The notes: generated by a model from the sequence alone, not told the origin. Shown: positions 42,970-52,583, numbered from the stretch's first letter. The stretch is 64,000 bases of DNA from Natrialba aegyptia DSM 13077 (GCF_000337535.1 NZ_AOIP01000032.1:156896-220895); one strand, 5' to 3'. Program-made: numbers and translations.

Positions 42970-43056
42970 AGCTGTCCGAAGGGGATCCAGCGTTGTCAAG
43001 GCGTGGTTGGCTCCCCGTCGGATGAGCGACGGATGGGACGGCCAGGAGGCCACCGA

Positions 43057-43160
43057 GAACGGCGAACGGGGAGAACGACGAACGGAGAGAACGGCGAACG
43101 GAGAGAACGACGAACGGAGAGAACGACGAACGGAAAGAACGACGAACGGAAAGAACGACG
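43057..43160. repeat. 16-bp tandem repeat, six and a half copies
   Basis: Units of GAACGACGAACGGAGA begin at 43057, 43073, 43089, 43105, 43121 and 43137, with a partial copy at 43153. Copies differ by single substitutions (G for A at the sixth base in two copies, and GGGGA or GGAAA ends). The array lies between the divergent cinA and aminotransferase genes and ends about 25 bp before the aminotransferase ATG. The unit is not a multiple of three and crosses no real gene. Confidence 0.85.
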
Positions 43161-43184
43161 GTACGGGCAGACCCATACACACTC

Positions 43185-44285
43185 ATGGAGTACGAGACGC
43201 CGCTTTTCTTCCACGTCATGGAGTACGCCGACCGTGCGGAGACCGACGTCATCGACATGGTCAGCGGCAACCCCGACTGGGAGCCACCCGAGGCGCTTCG
43301 AACCGGCCTCCACGAGTTCGCCGACGCCGACCCGGACCGATTCCAGTATCCCCCGAGCGACGGACTGGTCGAACTGCGCGCGGAAATCGCCGACCGCCGC
43401 GGCGTCGACGTCGACCAGGTCGTCATCACGAACGGGGCGGGCGAAGCGAACTATCTCGCGATGGCCCGAGCGATGGAACGCAACCGGGGGAGCGAGATCC
43501 TGTTGACCGAACCCGTCTACCCCTACTATCCCGGCAAGACGACGATGCTCGGGGGTACACAGCGTTTCGTCGCGACGGACGAGACCGGCCAACTCGATCC
43601 CGCCGACGTGCGCGCCGCCGCAAGCGACGAGACGGCCGCCATCGTCGTCAACTCGCCGAATAACCCGACGGGTGCGGTGTATCCCGAGGAAACCGTTCGC
43701 GAACTCGTCGCCATCGCCGACGCGTACGACGCGATCCTCATCAGCGACGAGGTCTACGACCACTTCGATCTCTCGGGCCAGTTCTCGAGCGCCCTCGGCG
43801 TCGACTCCGAGCACCGAATCGTCACCAACGCCTTCTCGAAATCGCTCGCGATCACCGGCTTCCGAGTCGGGTACGCCATCTTCCCGCCCGAACTCGTCGC
43901 AAACGCGCGGAGTCGGCACATGCTCGTCAACGTCGCCGGGAGCCGCCCGGCCCAGTACGCGGTGCTACATGCCCTGCGCGAGACGGGACCGGACTACTAT
44001 CGGCGCAACCGCGAGCTGCTGCGCGAACGCGTCGAGACGTTCACCGATGCGCTGGACGCCGCGGGCGCGGCCTATACAACACCCCAAGGTGCGTTCTACG
44101 TCATGGCTCGGTTCGAAGGGTATCCGGGGACGCTCGCAAACATCGAACAATTGATCGACGAGATCGGCGTCGCGGGGATGCCCGGCAACGCGTTCGGGGA
44201 CTCTCGCAGCGACTGGCTCCGGTTCGCCCTCGTTACCCCGCGCGTCGAGGAAGCCGCCGAACGGTTGGCGCAGTACTTCGATTGA
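43185..44285 (+). CDS. Class I/II PLP-dependent aminotransferase
   Basis: The 366-aa enzyme begins MEYETPLFFHVMEYADR and shows SGNPDWEPPEALR, TNGAGEANYLAMARA, NSPNNPTGAVYPEE and the PLP-lysine motif NAFSKSLAITGFRVGY (Lys in SKS). These are characteristic of aspartate-aminotransferase fold type I. The substrate amino acid is not readable, though aspartate or aromatic acids are typical. Its promoter overlaps or adjoins the 16-bp tandem repeat. Confidence 0.94.
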   Translation: MEYETPLFFHVMEYADRAETDVIDMVSGNPDWEPPEALRTGLHEFADADPDRFQYPPSDGLVELRAEIADRRGVDVDQVVITNGAGEANYLAMARAMERNRGSEILLTEPVYPYYPGKTTMLGGTQRFVATDETGQLDPADVRAAASDETAAIVVNSPNNPTGAVYPEETVRELVAIADAYDAILISDEVYDHFDLSGQFSSALGVDSEHRIVTNAFSKSLAITGFRVGYAIFPPELVANARSRHMLVNVAGSRPAQYAVLHALRETGPDYYRRNRELLRERVETFTDALDAAGAAYTTPQGAFYVMARFEGYPGTLANIEQLIDEIGVAGMPGNAFGDSRSDWLRFALVTPRVEEAAERLAQYFD

Positions 44286-44444
44286 TCGGCCGCTCCCGCG
44301 AATCGAGTTCTCCGCTGTTCGAACACCGACGGCCCTCGAGTTCGCGCTTTCGAACGCCGCCGAAGCAGCGAAGGCGAGTGGATACCGGGTACCGCTTCCA
44401 CTGCTAGCTTTATCAGCCGGGTCGATGTCGTCATCCCTATCGCT

Positions 44445-44837
44445 ATGAACTACACCGAGTTCATCGGCCAGGTCCAACACGAACTCGAGTACGCACAGGC
44501 CGGCCAGGCCGTTCGGGCGAGCCGAGCCGTCCTGACGACGCTGGGAGAACGGCTCCATGAGGGAGAGGCAACCGATCTCGCCAGCCCGCTCCCGATGGAG
44601 ATCGACCGGTATCTGATCGCGGCCGACCACGGACAGCGCTTCGACTATCAGGAGTTTCTCGACCGGGTTGCCGAACGGGAAGGCGTCGATCGTTCCGATG
44701 CGAACTACCACGCCCAGCAGCTGGTTGCTGTCGTCGCGGCCGTGGTTCCCCCAGGGAACATCGAAAAAGTACGGAATGGCCTGCCGGAGGATTTCGATCC
44801 GCTGTTCGAACTGATCGACGAGTCAACTCTCGAATGA
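44445..44837 (+). CDS. DUF2267 family protein
   Basis: The 130-aa helical protein starts MNYTEFIGQVQHELEY, with RAVLTTLGERLHEGEATDLASPLPMEI, the DUF2267 signature of two repeated helical halves. Its function is unknown. Its stop overlaps the start of a universal stress protein by four nucleotides (ATGA), so the two are co-translated. A TTTATC box lies about 35 bp before ATG 44445. Confidence 0.92.
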   Translation: MNYTEFIGQVQHELEYAQAGQAVRASRAVLTTLGERLHEGEATDLASPLPMEIDRYLIAADHGQRFDYQEFLDRVAEREGVDRSDANYHAQQLVAVVAAVVPPGNIEKVRNGLPEDFDPLFELIDESTLE

Positions 44838-45277
44838 CCCGAGAGCACGTCGGTGACGGCCGCATACTCGTCGCCTACGACGGCTCGGAACCGGCAACGG
44901 CCGCACTCGAGTTCGCGCTCGAAACGTTCCCCGACGCGGCGATCACCGCCCTCTACGTGATCCCGATCGCAGAAACGACGGTCGAACCGCTCGAGGGGCC
45001 GGAACTCCGACTCCCCATCACCGAGCAGGCCCGCGAGTACGCGACCGACCTCCTCGAGGAGGCGACCGCGCTCGCTGCGAGCGCGGATCGTGAACTCGAG
45101 ACGGAGATCGCGGCGGGCAAGCCGGAGCGACGGATCGTCGATCGGGCGGCCGATGAGGGTTACGAGACGGTCGTTATCGGGAGCCACGGGCGGGAGGGCG
45201 TGTCTCGCGTGTTGCTCGGGAGCGTCGCGGAGAGCGTCGTTCGACGGTCGCCGGTCCCGGTTGCGGTCGTCCGATAA
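44834..45277 (+). CDS. Universal stress protein (UspA family)
   Basis: The 147-aa protein has the Usp fold, with ILVAYDGSEPATAALEFAL at the start and the ATP-binding loop VIGSHGREGVSRVLLGSVAESVVRRSPVPVAVVR at the end (Gly-x2-Gly-x9-Gly-Ser type). It should bind ATP. Coupling to DUF2267 suggests a shared stress role, since this pair recurs in haloarchaea. Confidence 0.95.
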   Translation: MTREHVGDGRILVAYDGSEPATAALEFALETFPDAAITALYVIPIAETTVEPLEGPELRLPITEQAREYATDLLEEATALAASADRELETEIAAGKPERRIVDRAADEGYETVVIGSHGREGVSRVLLGSVAESVVRRSPVPVAVVR

Positions 45278-45369
45278 CTGGTGTGTTCCGTCGTGTCCCT
45301 GTCCTTCGTTCGGCCCGAGACCCGCGCTGGACCGACGAATACTCGTGTGATCGAACCGAATCGGCTGGC

Positions 45370-46635
45370 ATGAGTGGAATCGACGTCGAAGTCGTCGACG
45401 AGGACGAGACGGAGACTGTCGCCGGTGCGGACGGTGGCGAAACCGAGAGCGACGACTCGAATACGATCGAGGTTACACCGACGAGTTCGTCCGACGAGGA
45501 GCCAGCGCGGGAAACGGTCGATGTCGAGCCGTCCGACGAGCCGATCGACGGGCCGGAGTACGTCCTCTACGGCGGGAAAGGTGGCGTCGGCAAGACGACG
45601 ATGGCCGCCGCGACCGCGCTCGATAGCGCCCGGGGCGGGACCAGCACGCTCGTCGTCTCGACGGACCCCGCCCACTCGCTCTCCGATACGTTCGAGATCG
45701 ACGTGCCCGCCGAACCGGCTCGACTTCGCGAGGACGTGCCGCTCTACGGTGCCGAGATCGACCCCGAAACGGCTGCGGAACGCGGCCAGGCGATTTTCGG
45801 TGGCGGCGGTGAGGACGCCGAGTTCGGTGCGGGCGACGGATCCGACGGATCCGATGGATTCGGCGAGGGCGGCCCGTTCGGCGGCTCCGGCGACCAGAGC
45901 GGAGCCGGCGGCCTGGGTGAACTCGGTGGACTCGGCGACATGCTCGGCGGGGAGAATCCCATGGAAGCGATGCTCGGTGGTGCGATGCCCGGTGCGGACG
46001 AGGCCGCGGCGATGCAGTTGTTGCTCGCGTACATGGACGACGAGCGATTCGACCGCGTCGTCGTCGACACGGCACCGACGGGTCACACCTTGCGATTGCT
46101 TCAGTTGCCGGAGGTCATGGACACGATGGTCGGCCGGATGCTCAAGTTCCGCCAGCGACTAAGCGGCATGTTCGAGGGAATGAAGGGGCTGTTCGGCGGC
46201 CAGGACGACGAGGAGCAGACGCAGGATCTGTCCGACCTGAAGGAGTTGCGAACGCGTATCGAACGGCTCCGGTCGGCGCTCCAGGATCCCACGCGCACGG
46301 ACTTTCGGATCGTGATGATCCCCGAGGAGATGAGCGTCTACGAGTCGACGCGGCTGCGCGAGCAGTTACGGGAGTTCGAGATACCCGTCGGCACGGTCGT
46401 GGTCAACCGCGTGATGGAGCCGCTTTCGAACGTCACCGACGACGTCGACGGCGAGTTCTTGCAGCCGAACCTGGACGATTGCGAGTTCTGTCAGCGCCGC
46501 TGGGACGTCCAGCAGTCGGCGCTCGCGGAGGCCCAGGACCTCTTTCGGGGGCCGGACGTGCGACGAGTGCCGCTGTTCGCCGACGAGGTTCGCGGCGTGG
46601 GAATGCTCGAAGTCGTTGCGGCCTGTCTCCGGTAG
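45370..46635 (+). CDS. ArsA/Get3-family ATPase
   Basis: The 421-aa protein has an acidic leader (about 1-60), then P-loop YGGKGGVGKTT (about 67), STDPAHSLSD (switch I), DTAPTGHTLRLLQLP (switch II) and the A-loop VVNRVMEP. A CEFC pair (CxxC) near residue 377 matches the zinc-binding Cys of Get3/TRC40. A Gly/Asp/Glu-rich insertion (about 145-200) is longer than usual. Archaeal members are thought to bind tail-anchored membrane proteins or act in metal detoxification; no arsenic gene is near, so the first is more likely. Confidence 0.93.
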   Translation: MSGIDVEVVDEDETETVAGADGGETESDDSNTIEVTPTSSSDEEPARETVDVEPSDEPIDGPEYVLYGGKGGVGKTTMAAATALDSARGGTSTLVVSTDPAHSLSDTFEIDVPAEPARLREDVPLYGAEIDPETAAERGQAIFGGGGEDAEFGAGDGSDGSDGFGEGGPFGGSGDQSGAGGLGELGGLGDMLGGENPMEAMLGGAMPGADEAAAMQLLLAYMDDERFDRVVVDTAPTGHTLRLLQLPEVMDTMVGRMLKFRQRLSGMFEGMKGLFGGQDDEEQTQDLSDLKELRTRIERLRSALQDPTRTDFRIVMIPEEMSVYESTRLREQLREFEIPVGTVVVNRVMEPLSNVTDDVDGEFLQPNLDDCEFCQRRWDVQQSALAEAQDLFRGPDVRRVPLFADEVRGVGMLEVVAACLR

Positions 46636-46877
46636 TCGGCCACTCGATCGTCTCGCCTCGAAACCGCTCTCGAATCCGTCGAGGCAATCCGGTCGCCACG
46701 TCGAGAACGGCGTTTACCTGCGCTTACGCCCGATTATTCCTGCTCGTCGATGGGAAGCAACGCGCGATACGTGGGCGATGATTCGATGTGGGCCCGAAAG
46801 TGATTTTCCGCTGTCCGTCTCGGCGTGCCGTCACCTGTATCGGCCGCGCCGGTTACGACCGCAACGGAACACCGCTC

Positions 46878-47282
46878 TCAGCGATTCGTCGCGTTGAACT
46901 CGTTGCGATGACGGTAGAGGTATGCTGCAATGAGCCCCGAAACCACGGCGCTACCGAGCGCTGAGGGGTCGCCGGTGGTGATCCCTGCGGCAAGGCCACC
47001 GAACGTACTCCCGGTATAGAGGAGAACCATCCAACTCCAGGCCCAGTACAGCCCGTTCCACAATCCCGCGGCTAGAACGAGCATACCGAGGCCGAACCCG
47101 AGCAGCAACGCTGGGGCGACGAGCGACAGCAGAGTTTTCGACGCGAGACGTGGCTCAAGGTCGACGATGGAGACCATGCCGAAACCGGCCACGGCGAACG
47201 CACAGAGGCCCGTGACGCCCGCAAGAGTTTTGACACCGAGAGCAGGTTCGCCTGAAGGCGTCTCGGTGCCGCTGTGTTCCAT
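46878..47282 (-). CDS. Small four-helix membrane protein of unknown function
   Basis: The 134-aa protein from ATG 47282 (MEHSGTETPSGEP) has about four hydrophobic segments (about 17-42, 50-73, 75-95, 103-122) with two Trp-rich turns (LWNGLYWAWSWM). It ends in a basic tail YRHRNEFNATNR. No family is recognised. Confidence 0.6.
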   Translation of the reverse strand: MEHSGTETPSGEPALGVKTLAGVTGLCAFAVAGFGMVSIVDLEPRLASKTLLSLVAPALLLGFGLGMLVLAAGLWNGLYWAWSWMVLLYTGSTFGGLAAGITTGDPSALGSAVVSGLIAAYLYRHRNEFNATNR

Positions 47283-47433
47283 CAATCGCGTGGACGGGAA
47301 GTCGCTATATATCGATACTGATCGGCGCCCTCCCTATCCGGCAGGATTTCCACCGGCAGGCACCGCTTTGAACTCGTTCGGTACGGCGGCAAAACACACA
47401 CGACAAATCGTGTCGTATTCGGTTTCAGCATCG

Positions 47434-47553
47434 ATGATCGAGATACTGATAATCGCGTTTGTAAGCGTCGTAGCCGTGGTTCTGCTATTTCTCCCAAACT
47501 GGGCGATCCACTGGTGGCAGACGCAGAAACGGGATGAGATCGACTCAGAGTAG
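47434..47553 (+). CDS. Possible 39-aa single-helix membrane peptide
   Basis: From ATG 47434 the frame gives MIEILIIAFVSVVAVVLLFL followed by PNWAIHWW, then a charged end QTQKRDEIDSE. The strongly hydrophobic first 22 residues are consistent with a single membrane helix. There is no Shine-Dalgarno and no homologue that I recognise; it may be chance. Confidence 0.4.
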   Translation: MIEILIIAFVSVVAVVLLFLPNWAIHWWQTQKRDEIDSE

Positions 47554-48109
47554 TCCATCCGTCACAACCGGTCGTGCTTCGCGATTGCGCTGCTGTGACG
47601 ACGGTGAGTAGAACTCCGTCATCTCCAGACGACCGGTGGCTGAACGTCTGTGATACCGCCCAGCTCCGTCGCAAAGACGAGAATCGATACTGCTCCCGGT
47701 TGCGACACCGCCCAACGCCATCGTCTTCGCGGCTACATCTCGCTCTCCCAGATGGCCCGCGTCGCCGTCGGACTCAAACGTCAACGAGATCGTATTGATC
47801 ACGCTCGTCGCACTGCTGTGGCTCCCGATGGCGCGGTGTATCGACCTGGGGTTGCTCCCCACCGAGTTCGCCGAGGCCTGGAGCGGCTACCTCCACTCGA
47901 TCCGACAGTCTCTTGCGATGACAGGCCGTTCCCAGACGCTGGGAATCGGCGCGCCGCTTGATTGGGGCCCTCGCCAACGATAGACACGGGCACGACGCGA
48001 CGACGCAGCCGAGTTCAGCTGACGCCCGGCCTCCCCCCAGGCGAAACGCCACACCCGGAGACCGCGCTCCCATAGCAGTGAACTCGTCATCCTTCGGCCC
48101 TTCTGTCCC
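47554..48109. other. Stretch without a confident gene
   Basis: Several short frames overlap here. One, 47795-47983 on the plus strand, opens at TTG with a hydrophobic TLVALLWLPMARC segment and could be part of a dead membrane-protein gene, but no start or family is clear. The rest has no recognisable feature. Confidence 0.35.
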
Positions 48110-48337
48110 ATGACATCGCTTTCAGCTCAGGAACGTTCGATTCTCGCCGTTCTCGAGACGACGCAGGCGATAACCGTCGCGGAGATTGCGACGGCGCTCG
48201 AGATGACGATCCACCCGATGACGGTCGACCGACACTGTCGAGCGCTGCAGCGGGCGGGCTACGTGAATAGACGCCCGGGTGGCGCGTACACGTTGACCTG
48301 TTCTGGAGCGTCAGTACGGCAGGCGGCTGCGGATTGA
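48110..48337 (+). CDS. Small winged helix-turn-helix protein
   Basis: The 75-aa protein is nearly all one DNA-binding domain: SILAVLETTQAITVAEIATAL, then MTVDRHCRALQRAGYVNRR and a wing GGAYTLT. It should act as a small transcription regulator. It is close to MarR/ArsR-type folds but too short for a ligand domain. It converges on the gene at 48360. Confidence 0.75.
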   Translation: MTSLSAQERSILAVLETTQAITVAEIATALEMTIHPMTVDRHCRALQRAGYVNRRPGGAYTLTCSGASVRQAAAD

Positions 48338-48359
48338 CCTGTCGCCGACCACGGCGCGA

Positions 48360-48962
48360 CTAGTCGCGTGTGGTGAGTGCAACGGAGTTGACCGTGTCTC
48401 TGTCGGTATCCTTGCCGGCCTTGCTGTCGAGTTCCGTATCGTCCTTGTCGTCGAAATCCGCCCTCTCCGGAGCCGAGCGCCCGCTCCCCGCTGGAAACAC
48501 CTCCTCGAGTGCGCACTCGAAGCAGTAGTGGTTGCGTCCCTCGGAACCCGTGTAGACTGGAATACCGGCGACTGTGAACTCGGTTCGATACCGCCGCACC
48601 AGGCCCTTCTCAATCCGGGAGCGACAGCTCGCACAGCGTTCGGCACACTCCGCTTCTGGGCGGATGACACGACTGTCGACGGAGTTGGTGTATCCGAACT
48701 GCGACAATGTGCCTCGTCGGTTCAGTCGGCGTCGGAACCTGGGCGTCACGAAGATACCGAGAGCGACGAGACCGAGCATGACGGCAAGGACAATCGCTGG
48801 CGGCAGTAGCTCGCCATCTGTGAGTCCTTCGTCCGCGAGCTTTAGAGCGACTGTGAGCGTCCCGAGAAGTCCAACGATGATCGAGAGCCAACCGGCGATA
48901 CTGTAGAGGACGTTCGAAACTGCGTCCGCGAGTTCAACGGTATCGAGTTCCGAGTTCGACAT
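48360..48962 (-). CDS. Two-helix membrane protein with a Cys-pair zinc motif
   Basis: The 200-aa protein has two membrane helices (about 20-42 and 52-72). A cytoplasmic or outer domain follows with CAERCASCRSRIEKG and NHYCFEC (two Cys pairs forming a zinc ribbon). A Lys/Asp/Glu-rich tail runs from about 165. The family is haloarchaeal and of unknown function. The start ATG 48962 gives MSNSELDTVELADAV. Confidence 0.72.
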   Translation of the reverse strand: MSNSELDTVELADAVSNVLYSIAGWLSIIVGLLGTLTVALKLADEGLTDGELLPPAIVLAVMLGLVALGIFVTPRFRRRLNRRGTLSQFGYTNSVDSRVIRPEAECAERCASCRSRIEKGLVRRYRTEFTVAGIPVYTGSEGRNHYCFECALEEVFPAGSGRSAPERADFDDKDDTELDSKAGKDTDRDTVNSVALTTRD

Positions 48963-49026
48963 GACCGGTAACCGTTTCTTTCTATTCGGGGATTTGTAAA
49001 AGAGTTACTATAGTGATACGACAGCG

Positions 49027-50046
49027 TCAGGCGAGTTTCCGAAGGAGGCCGTAGGCCGCATCTCGCAGCCGATCCGGCAGGAACCGAGCGTAGACGCCGT
49101 ACTGGGCCAGCGGCCCGACGGGATACCGCGCCGGCGGCTCCGGCGTCGAGGCCGCATCGAGAATCGCTGCCGCAACATCGTCGGCTTCGGATGCGAAGGG
49201 GCCGCCTGCGCCGCCCCCGATCAACTGCGCCTCGTCGTAGAGTTCGTACAGCGACTCGTAGGCTGGGGTCCGCTCGTCTTCGGGCAGTTCCTCGTCGACG
49301 CGGTTCGTGAAGTTCGTCTCGACCGGGCCGGGTTCGATCAGGGTGACGTCGATACCGAACTCGTCGACCTCGGCGCGCAGCGAGTCGGTCATCGCCTCGA
49401 GTGCGTGTTTCGAGCCGGCGTAGGTGCCGGAGCCGGGGATAGAGATGCGGCCGATCACGCTCGAGACGTTGATGATCCGGCCCTCGCCCTGGGCGCGCAT
49501 ATGTGGCAGTGCGGCGCGGATGAGCCGGTGGGGGCCGTAGACGTTGACATCGAACTGGCGGTGGAGATCCGCCGTCGAGATGTCTTCGAGGGGACCCATC
49601 TGGGCGTAGCCGGCGTTATTGACGAGACAGTCGATCGAGCCGGCGATGTCGACGGTTCGTTCGACGACGGACGCGATCTGGTCGGGATCGGTTACGTCGA
49701 GTTCGAGTGTCGTACAGCCGGCCTCCTCGAGATCGGTGATGTCGTCCGCGTTGCGGGCCGTTGCGATGACTTGCCAGTCTCGCTGGAGAAATGCCTTGGC
49801 AGTGGCGCGCCCGATACCGGACGAACAGCCGGTGATCAGGACGGATTGTTTGCGTGTGTAGCGGTCGTCGTCGGCGTCCGTGTTCGACGACGTGCGATCG
49901 TCACGGTCGGACTGGGATGGAGTCGTCGTTCCGGTCGCGGTCGCGGTCTCGGGATCGGTCGATCCCCGGGATCGGTCGGTGTCGGCGCTGTCGGCCCCGA
50001 CCTCGTCGGATTCCGCGGGACTCTCGTCTTCCTCAGCGGTGGCCAT
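49027..50046 (-). CDS. Short-chain dehydrogenase/reductase (SDR)
   Basis: The 339-aa NAD(P)-dependent oxidoreductase has an acidic Ser/Thr/Asp leader of about 60 residues (TDADDDRYTRK), unusual for SDRs. It is followed by VLITGCSSGIGRATAKAF (cofactor loop), NNAGYAQMG, SSVIGRIS and the catalytic YAGSKHALEAMT (Tyr-x3-Lys). It resembles haloarchaeal oxidoreductases of unknown substrate. The leader should be disordered, so an internal start near residue 60 cannot be excluded. Confidence 0.9.
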   Translation of the reverse strand: MATAEEDESPAESDEVGADSADTDRSRGSTDPETATATGTTTPSQSDRDDRTSSNTDADDDRYTRKQSVLITGCSSGIGRATAKAFLQRDWQVIATARNADDITDLEEAGCTTLELDVTDPDQIASVVERTVDIAGSIDCLVNNAGYAQMGPLEDISTADLHRQFDVNVYGPHRLIRAALPHMRAQGEGRIINVSSVIGRISIPGSGTYAGSKHALEAMTDSLRAEVDEFGIDVTLIEPGPVETNFTNRVDEELPEDERTPAYESLYELYDEAQLIGGGAGGPFASEADDVAAAILDAASTPEPPARYPVGPLAQYGVYARFLPDRLRDAAYGLLRKLA

Positions 50047-50163
50047 GTGTGACCCGTTCGTGAGACGATACCTAAGTATCGACGGTTTGTCGCGCTCGGT
50101 GGAAGTTCTATCGGTGATGAGGGTCAGTCGTGTAATCGGGACTGGGATCGGTGCAGCGGCATC

Positions 50164-51534
50164 TCACTCCGAGAGGTTTCGCCGTTCGTTCATGAGTGCT
50201 GCTGCCGTGTCGGCCCAGTCGCTCCAGAGGAAGCCCGCCGTGACGACGACCGTCCACCAGGCGTAACTGAGAACGATACCGACGTACACGCCGGGAAGGC
50301 CGTAGTCGAGCGTGATCCCCGCGAGGTAGGACACGCCGAGCATGAAGCCGAACGTGCCGGTAAAGCGGGCGTAAAACGGCGTCCGCGTGTCACCTGCGCC
50401 TCGGAGGCTTCCGGAGATCGGGAAGAAGATACCGAAGAACAGCATCGAGACGCCGAAGACGCGGGTGAACGTGGCGGCGTGGGTGAGCGTCTCGGCGTCG
50501 TTCGTGAACACGCGGGCGATCGGCGTTGCGCCGACGACCAGAACGACACCGGCAATTCCGAGCGTCAGGACGCTGAGCGCGGTCATTGCGAGCCCCGAAA
50601 ACCGTGCATCATCCGGTCTGCCGTCACCCAGGGTCTGCCCGACGACGATGCTCGCGGCGACGTTGAACGACCGGTACAGCGGCCCGGTGAGTTGCTGGTA
50701 GATTCGGCGGCCGATGTGGTAGGCGGCGTTGACCTCCGTGCCGAACGTGAGCAATAGCGCGTTGAACGGGAAGTTCGCGAGCGACGTGCTCATCCCCTCC
50801 GCGAAGTTCGGGAGACTGACGGCGACCAACTGGCGCGTGATCGTCACCGATCGCGGGCGGGCGAACGAGAGTTCGGTCCAGGCGCTCGCGATTGCGGCGG
50901 TTATCATGATGGCCTCGATCGTTCGACTGACCGCCGTCGCCAACCCGACGCCGACGATGCCGAGTTCGGGAAAGACGCCGATCCCGAGTCCGAGTCCGAC
51001 CGTCATGACGATGTTAACCCCGTTCGCGACGACGTTGACGGCCATCGGTGTCCGCGTGTCGCCGGTTCCCTGTAGCGATCGGGCACCGACGAGGCCGACG
51101 ATTCGCATGGGCGCTGCGACGAAGACGAGCGCGAGGTACTGCCCGCCCATTCGGACGACCTCGGGTTCGGCACCGAGGACGGCGATGAGGGAGTTCGAGA
51201 GGGCGAGGCCGACGGCGATCAGCGGCAGGCCGGCCAGGAACCCGATGAGGATCGCCTGGGTGATCGCTCGGTCGCGCGTCGCCGTCGCCTCCCTGCCGGT
51301 ATCCTGGCTGGAGAGGGCGATCGAACCGGTGCCGAGTCCGAGGCCGATGCGAAGTGGAATCTGCGCGTAGAGGTCCGCGAGCCCGATCGCGGCGACGGCG
51401 GCCGGCGAAAAGAGTCCGGTGACGACGATGTCGACCGTCCGCATCAGCGTGTTGAACGTCTGCTGGAGCGCGATCGGCCAGGACAGCGAAATCGTCCGTC
51501 GCCAGACGCCGAGTACGCGCGATCGGTCGACCAT
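50164..51534 (-). CDS. MATE family exporter
   Basis: The 456-aa protein has 12 predicted membrane helices in two halves. The MATE pattern is seen as ISLSWPIALQQTFNTLMRTVD, then IGLGLGTGSIALSSQDTGR near the end of the first helices and VVGQTLGDGRPDDA in the second half. It should export drugs or organic cations using Na+ or H+. I use ATG 51534 (MVDRSRVLGVW); an extra in-frame start at 51552 adds six residues. Confidence 0.94.
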   Translation of the reverse strand: MVDRSRVLGVWRRTISLSWPIALQQTFNTLMRTVDIVVTGLFSPAAVAAIGLADLYAQIPLRIGLGLGTGSIALSSQDTGREATATRDRAITQAILIGFLAGLPLIAVGLALSNSLIAVLGAEPEVVRMGGQYLALVFVAAPMRIVGLVGARSLQGTGDTRTPMAVNVVANGVNIVMTVGLGLGIGVFPELGIVGVGLATAVSRTIEAIMITAAIASAWTELSFARPRSVTITRQLVAVSLPNFAEGMSTSLANFPFNALLLTFGTEVNAAYHIGRRIYQQLTGPLYRSFNVAASIVVGQTLGDGRPDDARFSGLAMTALSVLTLGIAGVVLVVGATPIARVFTNDAETLTHAATFTRVFGVSMLFFGIFFPISGSLRGAGDTRTPFYARFTGTFGFMLGVSYLAGITLDYGLPGVYVGIVLSYAWWTVVVTAGFLWSDWADTAAALMNERRNLSE

Positions 51535-51657
51535 CTGTATCCGTTTTGGCAAGAGGTTGATCCGTCATATCAGGCTGCCGATAGCGGAATCCCGGTGCCG
51601 TCTGCGTATCGAATACCGCATTCGGCGGGACACGAATGCGAGTTCAGAGACCAGGAT

Positions 51658-52461
51658 TCAGGAGTCCACGTAGTCGCGTTTGGCCTCGGTGGCGTAGCTA
51701 TCGGCGAGGCGGACGGGCTCCGGCAGCTTGTAGGAAGACGCCAACGCGAGCGCGATATCGGCGGCCGTCTCAGGACCGATGCGGTGGCCGGGGCTGACGT
51801 ACAGCGGGTTGATGTACCGATTCGGCGAGTCGTACTGGCGCGTCTGGACGGCGTAGCCGAGTAGCGTCCCCTCCGGTGCGTCGACCTTCGCGTTCGCCTC
51901 GATGCCAACGCGCGTTCCGGTCTGCAGGTCCGCCGTCTCCTCGCGAGGCGTGCCACAGAGGAGACTCTTCGCGACGCCGACGCTCGGCACGTCACACACG
52001 ACGCCGATGTGGGTCGCGATTCCGGCTTGCCGAAAGTGGATGCGACCGCTCCCGTCGAAGAGGAAGAGGTCGGGTTCGACAGAGAGTTCGTCGAGTGCCG
52101 CGAGAATAGCGCCGCCTTCGCGGAAGGACAGCAGCCCCGGAATGTAGGGCGTTTCGAGGTCGGTAACGGCGGCGACGCGCTCGATCACTTCGCCGCCGCG
52201 CACGGCGACGACGGCGCTCAGCGCTCGGTCCTGATCGCCCGCGTCGTTGGTGAGAAACGACTGGTCGGCGCCGACGACGGTCGGCGGATCGGCGTCGGCC
52301 GCGGCGCTCGCGGCCAGCGGATTCGTCAGCGACTCGCAATCGAACGTGAACTCGTCGGTGAAGACGGCGGTGTCGGCGATTTCGCGCTGGAGGGATTCCA
52401 TTGCCGCGCGGTCGAGTTCGGGATCGGGTGCGAGATCGGGGCGGGGCGGAGGTGCACACAT
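51658..52461 (-). CDS. nfi: Endonuclease V
   Basis: The 267-aa repair enzyme nicks near deaminated bases such as hypoxanthine. Hallmarks are VVGADQSFLT (first Asp ligand), ETPYIPGLLSFREGG (Glu), FDGSGRIHFRQAGIATHIG (Asp ligand and wedge) and GVAKSLLCG. The wedge usually reads PYxPGxLxxRE, which is present. The start MCAPPPRPDL is accepted, although the first 20 residues vary in the family. Confidence 0.95.
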   Translation of the reverse strand: MCAPPPRPDLAPDPELDRAAMESLQREIADTAVFTDEFTFDCESLTNPLAASAAADADPPTVVGADQSFLTNDAGDQDRALSAVVAVRGGEVIERVAAVTDLETPYIPGLLSFREGGAILAALDELSVEPDLFLFDGSGRIHFRQAGIATHIGVVCDVPSVGVAKSLLCGTPREETADLQTGTRVGIEANAKVDAPEGTLLGYAVQTRQYDSPNRYINPLYVSPGHRIGPETAADIALALASSYKLPEPVRLADSYATEAKRDYVDS

Positions 52462-52583
52462 TGGTCGTGGTAGTAGGTGTTGTGACCGAGCGAAAATAGG
52501 CGTTGAGGATGATACGGCGACGAGGAGGAACGGGAGAGTGGAGTAGTGGCAGGAACGAGGTGCGGTGACGACGGTGTGGACGG

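Noticed and set aside
43021..43200. Coding reading through the 16-bp tandem repeat as an Arg/Glu repeat protein
   Set aside because: The unit length is not a multiple of three, and the frames have no start or end that fits a protein; a DNA repeat explains it.
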